From Pomphorhynchus laevis (taxonomy: Eukaryota > Acanthocephala > Palaeacanthocephala > Echinorhynchida > Pomphorhynchidae): DNA of 64,000 nucleotides. The translations under genes were made by a program, and so were the position numbers. Shown here in pieces: positions 25,901 through 35,428 of this stretch. How positions within the stretch are numbered: position 1 is the first letter of the stretch; every line of letters starts with the position of its first letter. Where the stretch lies: assembly GCA_012934845.2 (NCBI GenBank), contig WNNJ02003827.1, positions 1 through 64,000 of the forward strand, in the 5' to 3' direction. The notes under the pieces were generated by a model that worked only from the letters and a program-made list of their open reading frames with translations, made no database searches and had not been told where the DNA came from.

Positions 25901-28502
25901 GCAGGAACGTCGCTTGGGATCTTTGAATTAAAAAAAAACTTATAGTTTTTAGGTATCCATAAAACAGCGAGGCAAACCTGATTTAAAACAAAGTTGAACT
26001 GTCCATCTGCTTGATCAATTTTCTCTCCTTCCATTAAGCATAAATACGCGCGACCAAGTAGATGATCCTAAACTTTCAAAGTAAAACTAAACGAAAACCT
26101 TTTAGATCAACATAAAATTGAGAAATGCAAACGAATAAATAAAACTGCAATATAAATTTTCAATTTAGAGTTTTAGCACAATATAGCTTAATATAAAGAG
26201 CTGTCGTACATCATTGACATCAATTATTTTCGAAATCGATACCATTTCAAGCTTATATTTGATTTGATATAATTCGCTTGAAAAGGACGCATTATCGAAA
26301 GTTTAATTCTCCGAAAATTAGCTTGACACGAATGCAAATGTATATTAGTATATTCAAAGAGCTCGTTCAAATGCTTGCCTACCAAAACATAACTTAAAAT
26401 GATGCAAAAGCTATACCGATAGTATAAACTCAATTTTGCATTCAAATCTGTTTAATTTTGCAAATTTATAACAAAACAATCAAAGGTAAAATTGAATTCA
26501 TTATTTCAATGTTTCAATTTATTATTATTGAATTCGACTAGCGGCTATTAAATTAGTTCGATTTCACCAAAATTTAATTTTATATTAAATTTAAAATTAA
26601 AAAAATTTACATTTAAAAGTTTGAAATTTAAATATTAAATCGTATTACATGTATATACAACGCAATTGATATTCACAAAGAATAAATAAACTAAAACATT
26701 GTATGAATGTATTAAATCTCAAAATATTAAATTTAAATTAAAAAATTACTACAGAATTCGTTAATACATGAACCGCATATAGCGGTTCATGTATGTGATA
26801 TAGATATTGAGAAATGTAAAATACCAAGAAGCAGCTTTTACCTTATATACTTAGACAGATTCTTACGCCCAGCATAACTTGGCTTTTTATTAAAAAAATA
26901 AAAAGCCAAAATACATGCCGGGTAATGATAAATCATCACCGGCATGTATTTTATATAAAATCAATACAACTGATTCCGAACCACTGGTTAATATTAATAA
27001 CTTAAAATTCAACGCTTTAATCACAAAATTGACAGTCAATGAAGAGCCCGAAAAGCGGCAATAGCTTAAAATGATAAAACGTTTTTAGTAGTTTCTAGAT
27101 AAAATAAAAATTTTAATTAGCTATTGAGAAATAGCATCAGCAGAAAGTTCAACAGGTAAAAATTTCCATCAATAACATATATCAATAATAAATATATCGA
27201 ATTTTTAATGCATAATTGACACATTTGCTGGGTATTGCATTTAGTCAAATATGGCATTCAGAAAAATTAAGGAAATTCAGTAAGTCTCATCACAATTCAA
27301 TGATTTTAATTATTACTTTATTTATTGAATAGTGACTTAAATATGAAAATTCTAATTTTTTTGTGTACACATGTTTATCAAAGCGTTTATTTTTCATAAG
27401 TTATAAAAGTTTTATTTTAGGAATTTAAATATATATATATTTATGTTTAATGCTAAATCCGCAAAAACAATATCACGATCATTTTATCAGATAAACACAT
27501 TATGGAATATGCTTAAAGTAGACACTTGAAAGGGAACCAGCTCCTCATTACATTTTTCCAGAAATTTATGATAACGCATTTAAAATAAGAATGAACTATT
27601 GAATTTGATTTCAATTCGAACGTGAATGTGAATTAAATTTGAATGTAAAATTGCGTAGTGAAGGATCTATAGCATCACCGAAAAATGCCAATGTAGTATC
27701 ACGCATCAAAGCCTCATTCAAATGATTGCAGTTGTGGTAATGAAATCGAGGAATTTGGTTAGTAAACTAAAAAAATATAAAACCAGTGAAACCTATATGG
27801 ATCCTTAAATCAAGTTTAAGTTTAATAAAGTTTTGGCTTCCGTCCAGTAAATTGTATGATTAACATCACTGCATTTAAAACATTTAAAAAACTAAAATTG
27901 TTAGCAGAAATTATTACAAAATTGAATACAAAGTGAAATTATAAAACGCTTGACATACCAGGTCGTACATGTTAATCTTATCAGCAGTTGTATACAAAAG
28001 TGTAGCCTGAGTGAAGAGTGCTTTCTTTTTCTCCCGATCCTTTTCTTTCGCTGTCTGTTGAACATAGAATGCAGCAAGGCTATCCAAAACAAGCATTTGA
28101 TCGTTCTCAGAATTCTCATAATTTAGCGATGCTTCGTTACGACCGCATTCACAGATTTCAACAAACTCGGCATACTTTTCCTGACGGTAATATTCAAGCT
28201 AAAATAAAAGACAAAGTATACAATCAGAGCTCTGAGTCATTTCAAAGTTTGATTTTGTGGTTTGAACGTAAAATTAATTTTTTAAAGCTTTTTGGATTAG
28301 GTAATATTACCGCTAATTCAATCCAAACAGACAGTGGACAATTCTCCTGCCGCAAAATCAATAATGCTTCATTGATCGATGGTAGTTGATCCCTAGACAA
28401 CTCGATCACCTAAAAAAGAATTTTAAAATTTTGAAGTGTTTTTAGTAAAATTACTTCGTCAGTATCTTTCAGTGGTATTTCAATCACACCAAAGTTCGCC
28501 AT
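13959..28502 (-). CDS. CTR9: CTR9, Paf1-complex TPR subunit, 16 exons
   Basis: Scaffold subunit of the nuclear Paf1 complex, which travels with RNA polymerase II and supports elongation and histone modification (family knowledge). Exons 5' to 3': 28502-28455, 28409-28311, 28198-27959, 26067-25978, 25920-25742, 25695-25500, 24313-24086, 24031-23824, 23737-23610, 21943-21668, 18526-18341, 18294-17572, 16845-16714, 16665-16457, 14169-14106, 14063-13959. All have GT..AG borders and the total is 3111 nt (1036 residues). The start [16 protein letters not shown] matches the family N-terminus. TPR helices run to about residue 830 (for example [85 protein letters not shown]). A charged tail ([19 protein letters not shown]) ends in an acidic/Ser patch, [13 protein letters not shown]. 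The tail is shorter than in human (1173 residues). Several introns are 42-57 nt; introns 3, 6, 9, 10 and 14 exceed 1 kb and carry repeats. Confidence 0.97.
14600..15150 (+). repeat. Dispersed ~0.5-kb repeat with GC-rich GGCCCC block, best copy
   Basis: In CTR9 intron 14. The 5' part (14640-14840) shares AAATTTTTATGGATGGATAA with the 53.4-kb copy. A GC-rich block follows: GGCCCC at 14857-14862, CTGCTATG at 14864-14871, GGGGCC at 14888-14893 and CATAGCAG at 14906-14913, so two complementary pairs cross. The 3' part is AT-rich and ends near TACGTAGACTCAGTTAGCT. A 62-codon reading frame at 14601-14789 (with [11 protein letters not shown]) faintly recalls the tail of a reverse transcriptase, but I would not call it a gene. 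Copies lie at 10.4, 20.5, 53.4 and 53.84 kb. The family is not recognised. Confidence 0.85.
15545..16140. repeat. Inverted and duplicated repeat with the TACGTTTCACGTT motif
   Basis: In CTR9 intron 14. At 15588-15625 the sequence CTCATCAGCTAGTGATCC..TACGTTTCACGTT is followed at about 15638-15672 by its inverted counterpart (TGAAACGTAAAT..AGTAGCTGATGA), making a foldback. A second, diverged version of the right half lies at 16000-16130 (GAAACGTAAAACGTAGG, then GATGAGGTCCACTAATACT, then AAAGCAGAGTGCA), matching 15635-15735. The same motif occurs in the composite repeats at 22.5 and 61.0 kb, so this is one dispersed family. No coding capacity. Confidence 0.75.
19290..19870. mobile_element. Foldback element in CTR9 intron 10
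   Basis: Two arms of about 94 bp (19599-19692 and 19764-19859) are inverted copies with small differences, for example TGTCATGCTTATTATAGATT versus AATCTATAATAAGCATGACA. They flank a loop of about 70 bp. A short stretch GAAACCAGCTACA occurs at about 19319 and, in similar form, near 19736, so the unit extends left to about 19290. Its right end abuts the MITE at 19874 through the palindrome CACCATTATATATAATGGTG. No transposase is visible; it is a non-autonomous element. Confidence 0.7.
19874..20109. mobile_element. Complete MITE with ~39-bp terminal inverted repeats
   Basis: The left end reads TAATGGTGGTGCACGGATGT and continues to ACAACGGTCC. The right end is its complement (GGACCGTTGT..CCACCATTA) with one mismatch over about 39 bp. 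Each end is followed by TA, consistent with a TA target duplication of a Tc1/mariner-type element. The 236-bp body has no reading frame. A diverged inverted relative lies immediately to the right. Confidence 0.85.
20112..20411. mobile_element. Diverged, inverted relative of the 19874 MITE
   Basis: The reverse complement of about 20270-20400 matches the interior of the neighbouring MITE at 19930-20065 (CCATGTCACTTCTA, CGGCAATA.TCATCAGTAGAA, GTGTGACATTG.GAATAAA). It ends at 20411 in the related terminus ACACCATTATA. The left part (20112-20265) contains CCGACAAATAAGCAGTGTCGG and has no partner in the first element. The two elements lie tail to tail. Confidence 0.7.
20425..20504. repeat. Short AT-rich inverted repeat
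   Basis: TCAGTGCATTATTATAAATA at 20425 is matched by its near complement ending GCTCTGA at 20504, with a loop of about 36 bp. It sits exactly between the MITE relative and a copy of the GGCCCC-block repeat and has removed the first stem half of that copy. Confidence 0.65.
20505..20800 (+). repeat. Dispersed GGCCCC-block repeat, 5'-truncated copy
   Basis: From CCGCTGCTATGTTGGGTAG onward this is almost identical to the copy at 14.86 kb, including TTAGGGGCCGAAACC, CATAGCAG, ACGTCTGTTATTTATTAG and the terminal ACGTAGACTCAGTTAGCT. It lacks the upstream half and the GGCCCC half-stem. Located in CTR9 intron 10. Confidence 0.85.
21235..21615 (+). mobile_element. 3' end fragment of a LINE (same family as 30.7 kb)
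   Basis: Inverted relative to 30690-31045: CACACGCTACCACACATGAA near 21278 and the hairpin GTGGATGTATATCCAC near 21585 match that copy on its other strand. About 210 bp of unrelated sequence interrupts this copy between about 21348 and 21560. Only 3' non-coding sequence remains. In CTR9 intron 10. Confidence 0.6.
22485..22755. repeat. Composite repeat: TTCACGTTT module plus inverted tRNA-like unit
   Basis: In CTR9 intron 9. Plus-strand module 22485-22630: ATTGCATCTGTGAGCTG, GACACGACATTATCCTCACA, ACAGCATGACGCTA, CAGACCTACATTTCACGTTT. It is followed by a unit of about 120 bp (22630-22750) that on the minus strand looks tRNA-derived: GCAGCCAGCCTAATGGATG (A-box-like) and GAGTTCAAATCC (B-box-like). 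The copy at 61.0 kb has the same module but the tRNA-like unit in the opposite orientation. A SINE origin is likely but not proved. Confidence 0.7.
23275..23520 (-). pseudogene. LINE reverse-transcriptase fragment
   Basis: The minus-strand frame contains [28 protein letters not shown] and [10 protein letters not shown]. This is the RT segment that in Jockey/CR1-like LINEs reads YRPISLLP..SKLLE followed by the QFGFR..STTDAL region. Only this piece is present. It lies in CTR9 intron 9 in the sense direction and is not part of CTR9. Confidence 0.75.
24630..24775 (+). pseudogene. LINE C-terminal fragment (RWFGHIER motif)
   Basis: The plus-strand frame reads [19 protein letters not shown], the motif found near the C-terminus of RTE-type and related LINE proteins (L-R-W-F/L-G-H-x-x-R). 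It lies in CTR9 intron 6, antisense to the gene. The surroundings to about 24960 show no further homology. Confidence 0.55.
26358..26424 (-). repeat. Duplicated piece of CTR9 (intron 5 plus start of exon 6) inside intron 3
   Basis: About 66 bp nearly identical to 25676-25741: GAGCTCGTTCAAATGCTTGC and TAACTTAAAATGATGCAAAA with only a few changes. The copied stretch is the start of exon 6 and the whole 46-nt intron 5. It lies about 680 bp upstream in transcription and carries no open exon. Confidence 0.9.
26764..26794. repeat. Perfect 13-bp palindrome arms
   Basis: ATACATGAACCGC and its exact complement GCGGTTCATGTAT are separated by 5 nt. In CTR9 intron 3. Confidence 0.9.
26879..26950. repeat. 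Two adjacent near-perfect palindromes
   Basis: First hairpin 26879-26909: arms TTGGCTTTTTAT and ATAAAAAGCCAA. Second hairpin 26910-26950: arms AATACATGCCGG and CCGGCATGTATT, extended inward by ATGAT/ATCAT with one small irregularity. They follow one another without a gap in CTR9 intron 3, about 85 bp from the palindrome at 26764. Function unknown; they may be tiny foldback insertions. Confidence 0.85.
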
Positions 28503-28929
28503 GTTTTACAGCAAAAGAGAGGCCGAGTTCGTATAATCAATAGCAAAGTCTTATAGATCTTCCAAAATGTAGAATATCTTATCTACAAATTATATACATA
28601 AAATAAGTTAAATATTATAGCTATTTTTTATATGATGAATAGCACCCTTTTTCCTAGTAGAATCGAGTAAAATTGTATGATAGATGAATTTAGTGACATA
28701 AATGAATTTTATTAAAAGTTACAAATATAATTTCAAGAAAATTATAATATAATTTCTTTTTGAAATTAAATTCGTCGGTAAATAAATATATTTTAAAAGT
28801 ATTCAAAGTATAAATCAGTTAAAAATTTGAATATAATATGAATATGGTATTATTTATTATTTTTAATAATAAATTGCACGTCTTATTATTTTTATGATGT
28901 TTATTTTATTTATACGACCGTTCTTTTCG
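28503..28929. other. CTR9 upstream region
   Basis: AT-rich sequence directly before the CTR9 start codon, expected to hold its promoter and 5' UTR. I see no recognisable core element and no gene. It ends where a LINE copy begins. Confidence 0.4.
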
Positions 28930-29978
28930 CGTCTGTTCAAATTCCTCATTCTCTCCTGCCATCCCTTTTTTCTTCGAGGTCCCACAAGTTTCAGTCATAT
29001 GTCCACTCCTTTTCTCTCTTCGACATATCAATCTCTCTCCGTTTATCAAACCTTACTCCTTTAACGTCATACAATACGCCGATGGCATTTTCATATATGC
29101 TCATGCACTCGTCCATCGCATACACGATATCGCAATTTCTGCATCCAACTGTATTTCATCTATCTACAAACGTCTTTCCCATCTTCATCTCGTTCCAAAC
29201 CTAGACAAATCAAAAATAACGTGGATCCTCCCCCGTCACCCTAACATATTTCCTTCCCGTGTATCATTTACCTCATAAATCATCTCAATACTCCACAATC
29301 TCACTTTCTTAGGATTTAATTTCGATGATCACATTTCCTTTAAATCCTTCGTCCGCGACAAGGTCCGCTCGTATAACTTATTTCTTCGTGACATCCGTTG
29401 TATCCGCACATCTATCGACTTCCGTTAATGCATGTATCTTCTTTCATCGCCGCTTTTTCTTAAAATCGATTACTGCCTCAGCCTTTTCACCAATTTTTTA
29501 AAATCCATCATCCTACCCCTACAACGCATCATCAACTTCGCCGTTCGATTGCTCCTACGTCTTTGTGTCGCGTTGACCACATATCCACATATCTTGCCCA
29601 ACTCTCCTAGCCCACCATCCACAGAAGCACCCAACTCCGCCTTCCCGTAACTTTTCGTCTCATCGCTATCTGCTACCAATCGTTCATCAACCTCCCTTTC
29701 TTAGACGATACTCGCCCCACCTCTCTATCACTGCGTTTCAGTAATTTCCGCTTACTCTACTTTCCCAATTACTCCAACAACTACGGTCTCCGATACTTCA
29801 TCGTCGCCGCCCACTCACCTGGAATCAGCTCCCACTCGACGTCCGTCGCGCTCCCTCCTTTATTACATTCAAATAACGCATCCGTCCGCACCTTCTCGAC
29901 ACGCGATTTAGATGTTTTTTTCGTGGTCATGTAAGCGTGCGCCGGCACGCATTTACAACGTAAAAATAAATCTTTTTA
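28930..29978 (+). mobile_element. L2/Daphne-like LINE, 5'-truncated copy, plus strand
   Basis: C-rich, pyrimidine-rich strand unlike its surroundings. Broken frames encode the RT end and C-terminal region (YADGIFIYAHA-type motif near 29090, then a segment like DYCLSLFTNF). They match the minus-strand copies at 37.7-45.1 kb. The 3' end carries a hairpin, GTAAGCGTGC GCCG GCACGCATTTAC (29931-29956), followed by AACGTAAAAATAAATCTTTTT. The same hairpin and tail close the copy at 37715. Many stops are present; it is dead. Confidence 0.85.
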
Positions 29979-30689
29979 AGGGTAAATTTGACAATACAGA
30001 AAGATCATGCATCGAAAATTGGTTTGGAGCATATCACACAAAACTATTTGCTACATTATCAAATAAAAAGTGTAGTAATTAAGCAATTGTAATGTAATTA
30101 ATAAATTTAACTAATTTATTAGTAAATATAATTTATTAAAATTATTTACTAACATAAATATTGTTTATTGCAGATAATTAATTGAGTTCACAAACCCTCT
30201 CGGTTTCTGAACTAAATGTGTGGCTTTTAAATAAATTAAAAAACCACACTGCGAAAGTCAAATCTCGAGATTTTAATCTAAAAACTTAAAACCTGTGTAG
30301 GAGGCAAAATCATGCAGATTGTTGAACAAATGACCTTAATTTTTTACTTTTACTAAGCTAAAAGTTAATAGATCAACACAAAAAGTGTAAGATGATAAGC
30401 CTGCAAAGCGACATCTACAATGCGAGTCAATGTAATGAAATGGAATGCAGACGTTATGATAATGATTATTTATATACCAGCTTTAATACACAGATAATTA
30501 AATTGATCATTGTGAAGGTGACTAGATGTTAATGTTTGAGTGATCTTATATTATTATTCTATTCATTTTATCTACCTTTACAAAGCTACTAGTTCTATTA
30601 AAAATTTGAATGATAATAAGAACTTTTAAATTCAAATAAAAAAATTTCCATTATAAGTGAATTGACAAATGTCAAAGCATAGGACACTA
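29979..30689. other. Intergenic, no feature recognised
   Basis: AT-rich sequence between two LINE fragments. No coding frame or repeat match found. Confidence 0.4.
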
Positions 30690-31045
30690 AAAGTACATAC
30701 TTATTGAAGTGGCTATTGTGGATATATATCCACTTACAAGTCCATAAATTACAATCAAAAGTGTGAGCAATGTCTTTAGGTTAATGTTGATGTGTGGTAG
30801 CGTGTGGGAGAGTTTTAGAGTTAGAATAATTAAATTGATTCTTACGAGACAAGTGGATACTATGTTTGAAGAACGGAAATGAGGCAGTTGAGCGAATGGC
30901 GGAAGGCAGTTTATTCAAGTTTAGGGAAAAATAATAAAGAGGAAAACCCCGGTCATAGTTTGAGGAAAATGACAAACAGTGTGCAGTAGCAATATCAACG
31001 AATTCAAAAAGAAATTACGGATGGAGGATGCCATGGGGAAAGCTG
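30690..31045 (-). mobile_element. LINE 3' fragment with C-terminal WNxLP-type region
   Basis: The minus-strand frame has LNKLPSAIRSTASFPFFKHS, typical of the last residues of Jockey/CR1-type ORF2 (LPxxIR..S...FK). It is followed by a 3' region with the hairpin GTGGATATATATCCAC (near 30718) and GTGTGGTAGCGTGTGG (near 30790), shared with the inverted copy at 21.2-21.6 kb. Only the end of the element is present. Confidence 0.7.
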
Positions 31046-32334
31046 CTTTTCCGTATTTGTGATACTTTTATTATATTTTTTTCTGCAGTGAACCAGCTAA
31101 TTAAGCCATGCTTTTATGTGCTGTTGAAACATTCTATTATTATTTTTTAATTCAAAATATTATTAACAAATTAGTAGTCACCCTCAAATGGGTCTTACAA
31201 ATGTCAGAATATAATATCTTTGTCCGTATATCTTCGTTATAATCCTTATTACTCAGTTGTGATTGATACTTTTGTAATTTCTCCTCCTTAGCGTCATAGA
31301 CACTGATTTTGCAATAGATATCGAAATGTTTGTTCTTATTTTTCTTATACAGTCATCATACCTATCTACTTCTTTTTCTGCCTGTCTAGTGGCAATCCGC
31401 TTAATCACACTGTTTGCTACAGGATATATTCCTCCAACTGGAGAAGAAGAGAGTCACATGAAAAAATAATATGGAGGTGAGACGGGACACGTGTAGTATA
31501 AAGCCACTTCCACCCATTTTGAATATACACGGGATCGGTACATACTCAGTCGTTAATTTGTCCACGTTTAAGCTGTTTCCTCGGTCGATGAAAAAAATAA
31601 CGGAGTTGACGGAAGATCAAAAATATCACGTATATATGAAGAATTAAGATATAACTGTATAATATTGCAAGTTTGTAAAGAAGCACCAGTTGGACATATC
31701 TACAATGTGATTGATAGATTTATTAGGAAATAACTAATGGTTTCATCAAACAAGAGAGCACCAAGCTTGTCCATTTAATAAGTAGTGGTTGCTATTTTCA
31801 AAGTTATCTTTCTTAATGTGCCGTAAACAACCACCTATACCGGATTAAAATATCTGAGTATGTTTAGTCTTTACAAAATTAGAGCATCGCGTCATTCAAC
31901 TAAATAGCATCCGATCTTCGTAGTGACTCTCAATGATAGACCTTCAATACTCGATATTTATTAATGTTTATCGATAGATCATTAACAACATTTTTAATTT
32001 TAACAACATTTTGAGAATCTAAGATGTTAGGCACATAATAACGGAATAACATGGGTAAATTTTAGTCGATATGCTTATGGTTCCCTTACAAATTGAACGA
32101 GGTCGATCGGCAACGAGTAATGCGAACAGCATAGGGTTTAAATAATTACGCCGTCAGTGCAAGTAATAGTGTCTGAAAGTTATAGACCGTCGAACCGCAT
32201 GTAGAGCGTTGAGTGTATATGGCCAACCAGGCAAAAATCGTATTGTCAAATAATCAACGAATTTAATAATGAAACATGTTGTAAAGTATGAAAAAAGTTA
32301 GAAGGGATTCCATTATAGTGTTGCCATTTACCCT
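31046..32334. other. Intergenic, no feature recognised
   Basis: Less AT-rich than its surroundings between about 31440 and 32300, which suggests old transposon sequence. I could not match it to any other part of the window or read a convincing protein from it. Confidence 0.4.
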
Positions 32335-32445
32335 TGAAAAATTATTATTATTATTCCAATACATACCAAAGCCAAAAGGCTATTCAGGCAGAGTCCAAAA
32401 AAAAATAAAAATAATAAAACAAAAGCAAATGGTCAGTCAACGTAG

Positions 32446-35428
32446 CTAATTAGGGTATTCCAGTGGTAGTGTTGAATGGCGGCATTGTTCACGTATCCAT
32501 TTGTAGCATCGTGATTTAAACGTTCTCAAACTAGGGGCTGCAACGACTTCCTCAGGCAACGAATTCCACATGTTAATACCTCTCCTCGAGAGTCTATACA
32601 CTTTTGTTAATCTGACAAATCCAAATTTGTACAAGACTCTGCTATGTCCCCGCAACTGATCTACCCGCCTAGTGATTACATCGGTGGGATAACCTACGAC
32701 ATCATTCGACATATGCCATAGACATAGCATTTCCAAGGATAAGAACATCTCGCGTAACGACAACATCCCAATACGACTTAGACGTACATAATAGTCAATA
32801 CCACTTAAGCAAATACAGAGCCTCGATCCGCGCCTAAGAATATACTCCAGGTCTAATAGTTCATGCTTAGTGACAGGGAAACAAGCCTGAATACAGTACT
32901 CAAAGTGTGGCCTGACGATGGATATGAATAATTTCTTCAACATATGACAGCTTAACCTGAGGAATACATTTTTAATAAAATATAACGCCCTAGTAGCTTA
33001 ACCTAGAAAGAAGTCGGTGTTCAACTTTGTTTTCAAGGATCTATCGACAATAATCCATAAATCCTTATGACGTGTTCCTTTAAGACCATATCTCCAATAA
33101 AGTACCTTAGAGTTTCAATAGGGCGACCTAGTTGCATGAGGACACATTTATCAACATTCAACCGTAGTCCGGTAGAATCGCACCACTTGATCAGGGAGTT
33201 TAGATCATTTTGTAACGATACTCGATCAGCAGGACTTCTAATGATCGACCAAATCTTTAGATCGTCTGCAAACGCTAGATGAGAGCATGATAAGCGGAGT
33301 AGCAGATCATTAATGAAGATTATAAAGAGCAGTGGGCCAAGGACTGATCCCTGCGGTACGCCAGAATTAATATTTACCGAATAAGAAAACACGCCCCCCC
33401 CACACAAACTCGGAAAGACCTATTCGATAGAAATTCCCTGACCCACTCACAAATATATGAATGAAGTCCATAGTGATACAGTAAAGACACTATGCCGTCG
33501 TGTGGTACCCTATCAAAAGCTTTCGAAAAATCAAGGAATACTGTATGAACCTGAAACCCAGCCCCCAGAGCATCAGCCCATTTTTCACGCGCAGTTAGTA
33601 GGTTAGTAAGGCATGAACGTCCGATCCTGAAACCATGTTGAGATTCAACCAATATGTGATTACGATCCAAATGATCCCTGATTCTACTAGCAATGATTCT
33701 TTCTAAAAGTTTGCAGAATACGCTAGTTAAGCTAATGGGCCGAAAGTCCGCGCAAAAGCTAGCAGGATGCTTTTTGGGAATAGGCACCACAATTGCACAC
33801 TTCCAACTGTCAGGAATCCAAGATGTATCTAAGCTGTATCTGAAGAACATAGTTAAATCATTGCTCAGTTCGTTCGCTAGGGATTTGACGAGGAAGGGGG
33901 CAATATTGTCTGGTCCCGGAGATGTAAACGAATCGAGCTTCATAACCTCGTTCAACACCTCATCCACTCTGAGTGGACGAACACAACACCGATGAGCAAC
34001 CGGAACATACTTCCAACTAAAGTCATGCAGTTTGTTAAAGGTCAAAGCCTGTACCAAGAAGCCATCAGCTAAATGTTGGGCGATTAGAGACGGATCGGTC
34101 AAAGTTTCAGTTGGCGTTTGGATTGAGCTAATTGTGGCGACAAGTGTTCTGTTGTTTCTTACATAAGACCAAAACCTCCTAGGATTCAAAGATGCATCCC
34201 TGGCGATACTATCTTCGTACGAATAGCGTTTCTGAAATTTTAGCCGATTGCATAAGTTCCGAGAGTCGATGTAGGCACGTTTTGAAGCAGAAGAACGCCT
34301 AAATTCGCGCCACAATTTGTTGCGGGATCTTATAGCATCAAGAAGCTCTCTGTCGAACCAAGGAGGATGTCCATGCTTGAACTTGCAGGCACGTAGCGGA
34401 GCAAAGATATCAGAAATTCGCATCAATTCATCATGGAGCAGATCAAAGACTACAGGAACCTCCAAACCGAAGTGGATACGAAGACTATCACAGATACCTT
34501 TTGGGAAGCTTGCAGCTAGTTGACTAGCATCAACACCTACCCAACAACGTTTTTTAAAATTAGAGTTTTGTGAGGCTCTGTTGAACAGCGACAGCCGCAT
34601 AGAGAGTACACAGTGATCGCTATTGCCAATTGGTGCGTCATAACGAACACCTGAAACGTCACCCAAACACTTAGTAAAGACCAAATCGAGTATAGAAGGC
34701 GTCCCTGTCACACAAGTAGGTTCTTTAATATGTTGAACTAGTAGCATCTCAAGTAACAGAAAGTCACTTAGTACTTTCCCAATTCCGTGAATTGGTCGTG
34801 AATGACTATTTTTCCAGTCTATTTGGGAGATATTGAAGTCACCCAGGAGCAAAATCAGAGGATACGAAGATAAACTCAGCAAATGTGATTTAAGAGAGTC
34901 AAATCTTAATTCATAGGACGGAGAACGGTAAAGGACGCAGAATCGGGATCGTTGACCATTTCCCAGTGTAAAAGCAAGACCTTCAAAGGAATAACCAATA
35001 TCGTCGCGAAAAGCCGAGATTTTCGATACCAGGAGACTATTTCGCACATAGGCGGCTACCCCACCTCCACGTTTACCACATGAGCGATCCGAACGTATTA
35101 GAAAATAGTTAGGGATGGCAACACAGTCATCCGAAATGTCAGAATGTAGCCATGTTTCGGTTATACAAAATACATCAAAACGTTTCGAAGCAACTATGAA
35201 TTTAATTTCCGAGAACTGAGCCAGGAGACTACGAACATTTGAATAACCGACAAAAATGTTCGTATAATGGGAAAATTTGACACGCTCGGTGACACTATCG
35301 AAGTCTACTAGTTTTCCTACACACGAACCATCACTACTAAAGAGGTCTGACTCTACAGAAGTAAGGGATGTCACCGGACAGTCGGACGCCACTTTACCAC
35401 CCGAAAATTCCGGACACATAGGTTGCAC
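32446..35428 (-). pseudogene. CR1-like ORF2: endonuclease, reverse transcriptase, C-terminal domain
   Basis: Endonuclease motifs: YSNVRSLL, ITETWLH, RGGGVAAYV, LLGDFNISQIDW and GNSDHCVLSM. RT motifs: SPGPDNIAP, ADFRPISLTSVFCKLLERI, QHGFRIGRSCLTNLL, VFLDFSKAFDRVPHDG, SGVPQGSVLGPLLF and FADD at 33261-33272. C-terminal part: LKKLFISIVRPHFEYC and NMWNSLPEEVVAAPSL. The frame changes once at a run of eight C (plus strand, about 33394-33401) and again near 33040; one stop lies near 33000. The homopolymer change could be a sequencing error. Confidence 0.9.

Noticed and set aside
31500-32300. Possible gene in the less AT-rich stretch before the CR1 element
   Set aside because: No open frame of useful length on either strand and no motif; probably old transposon sequence.
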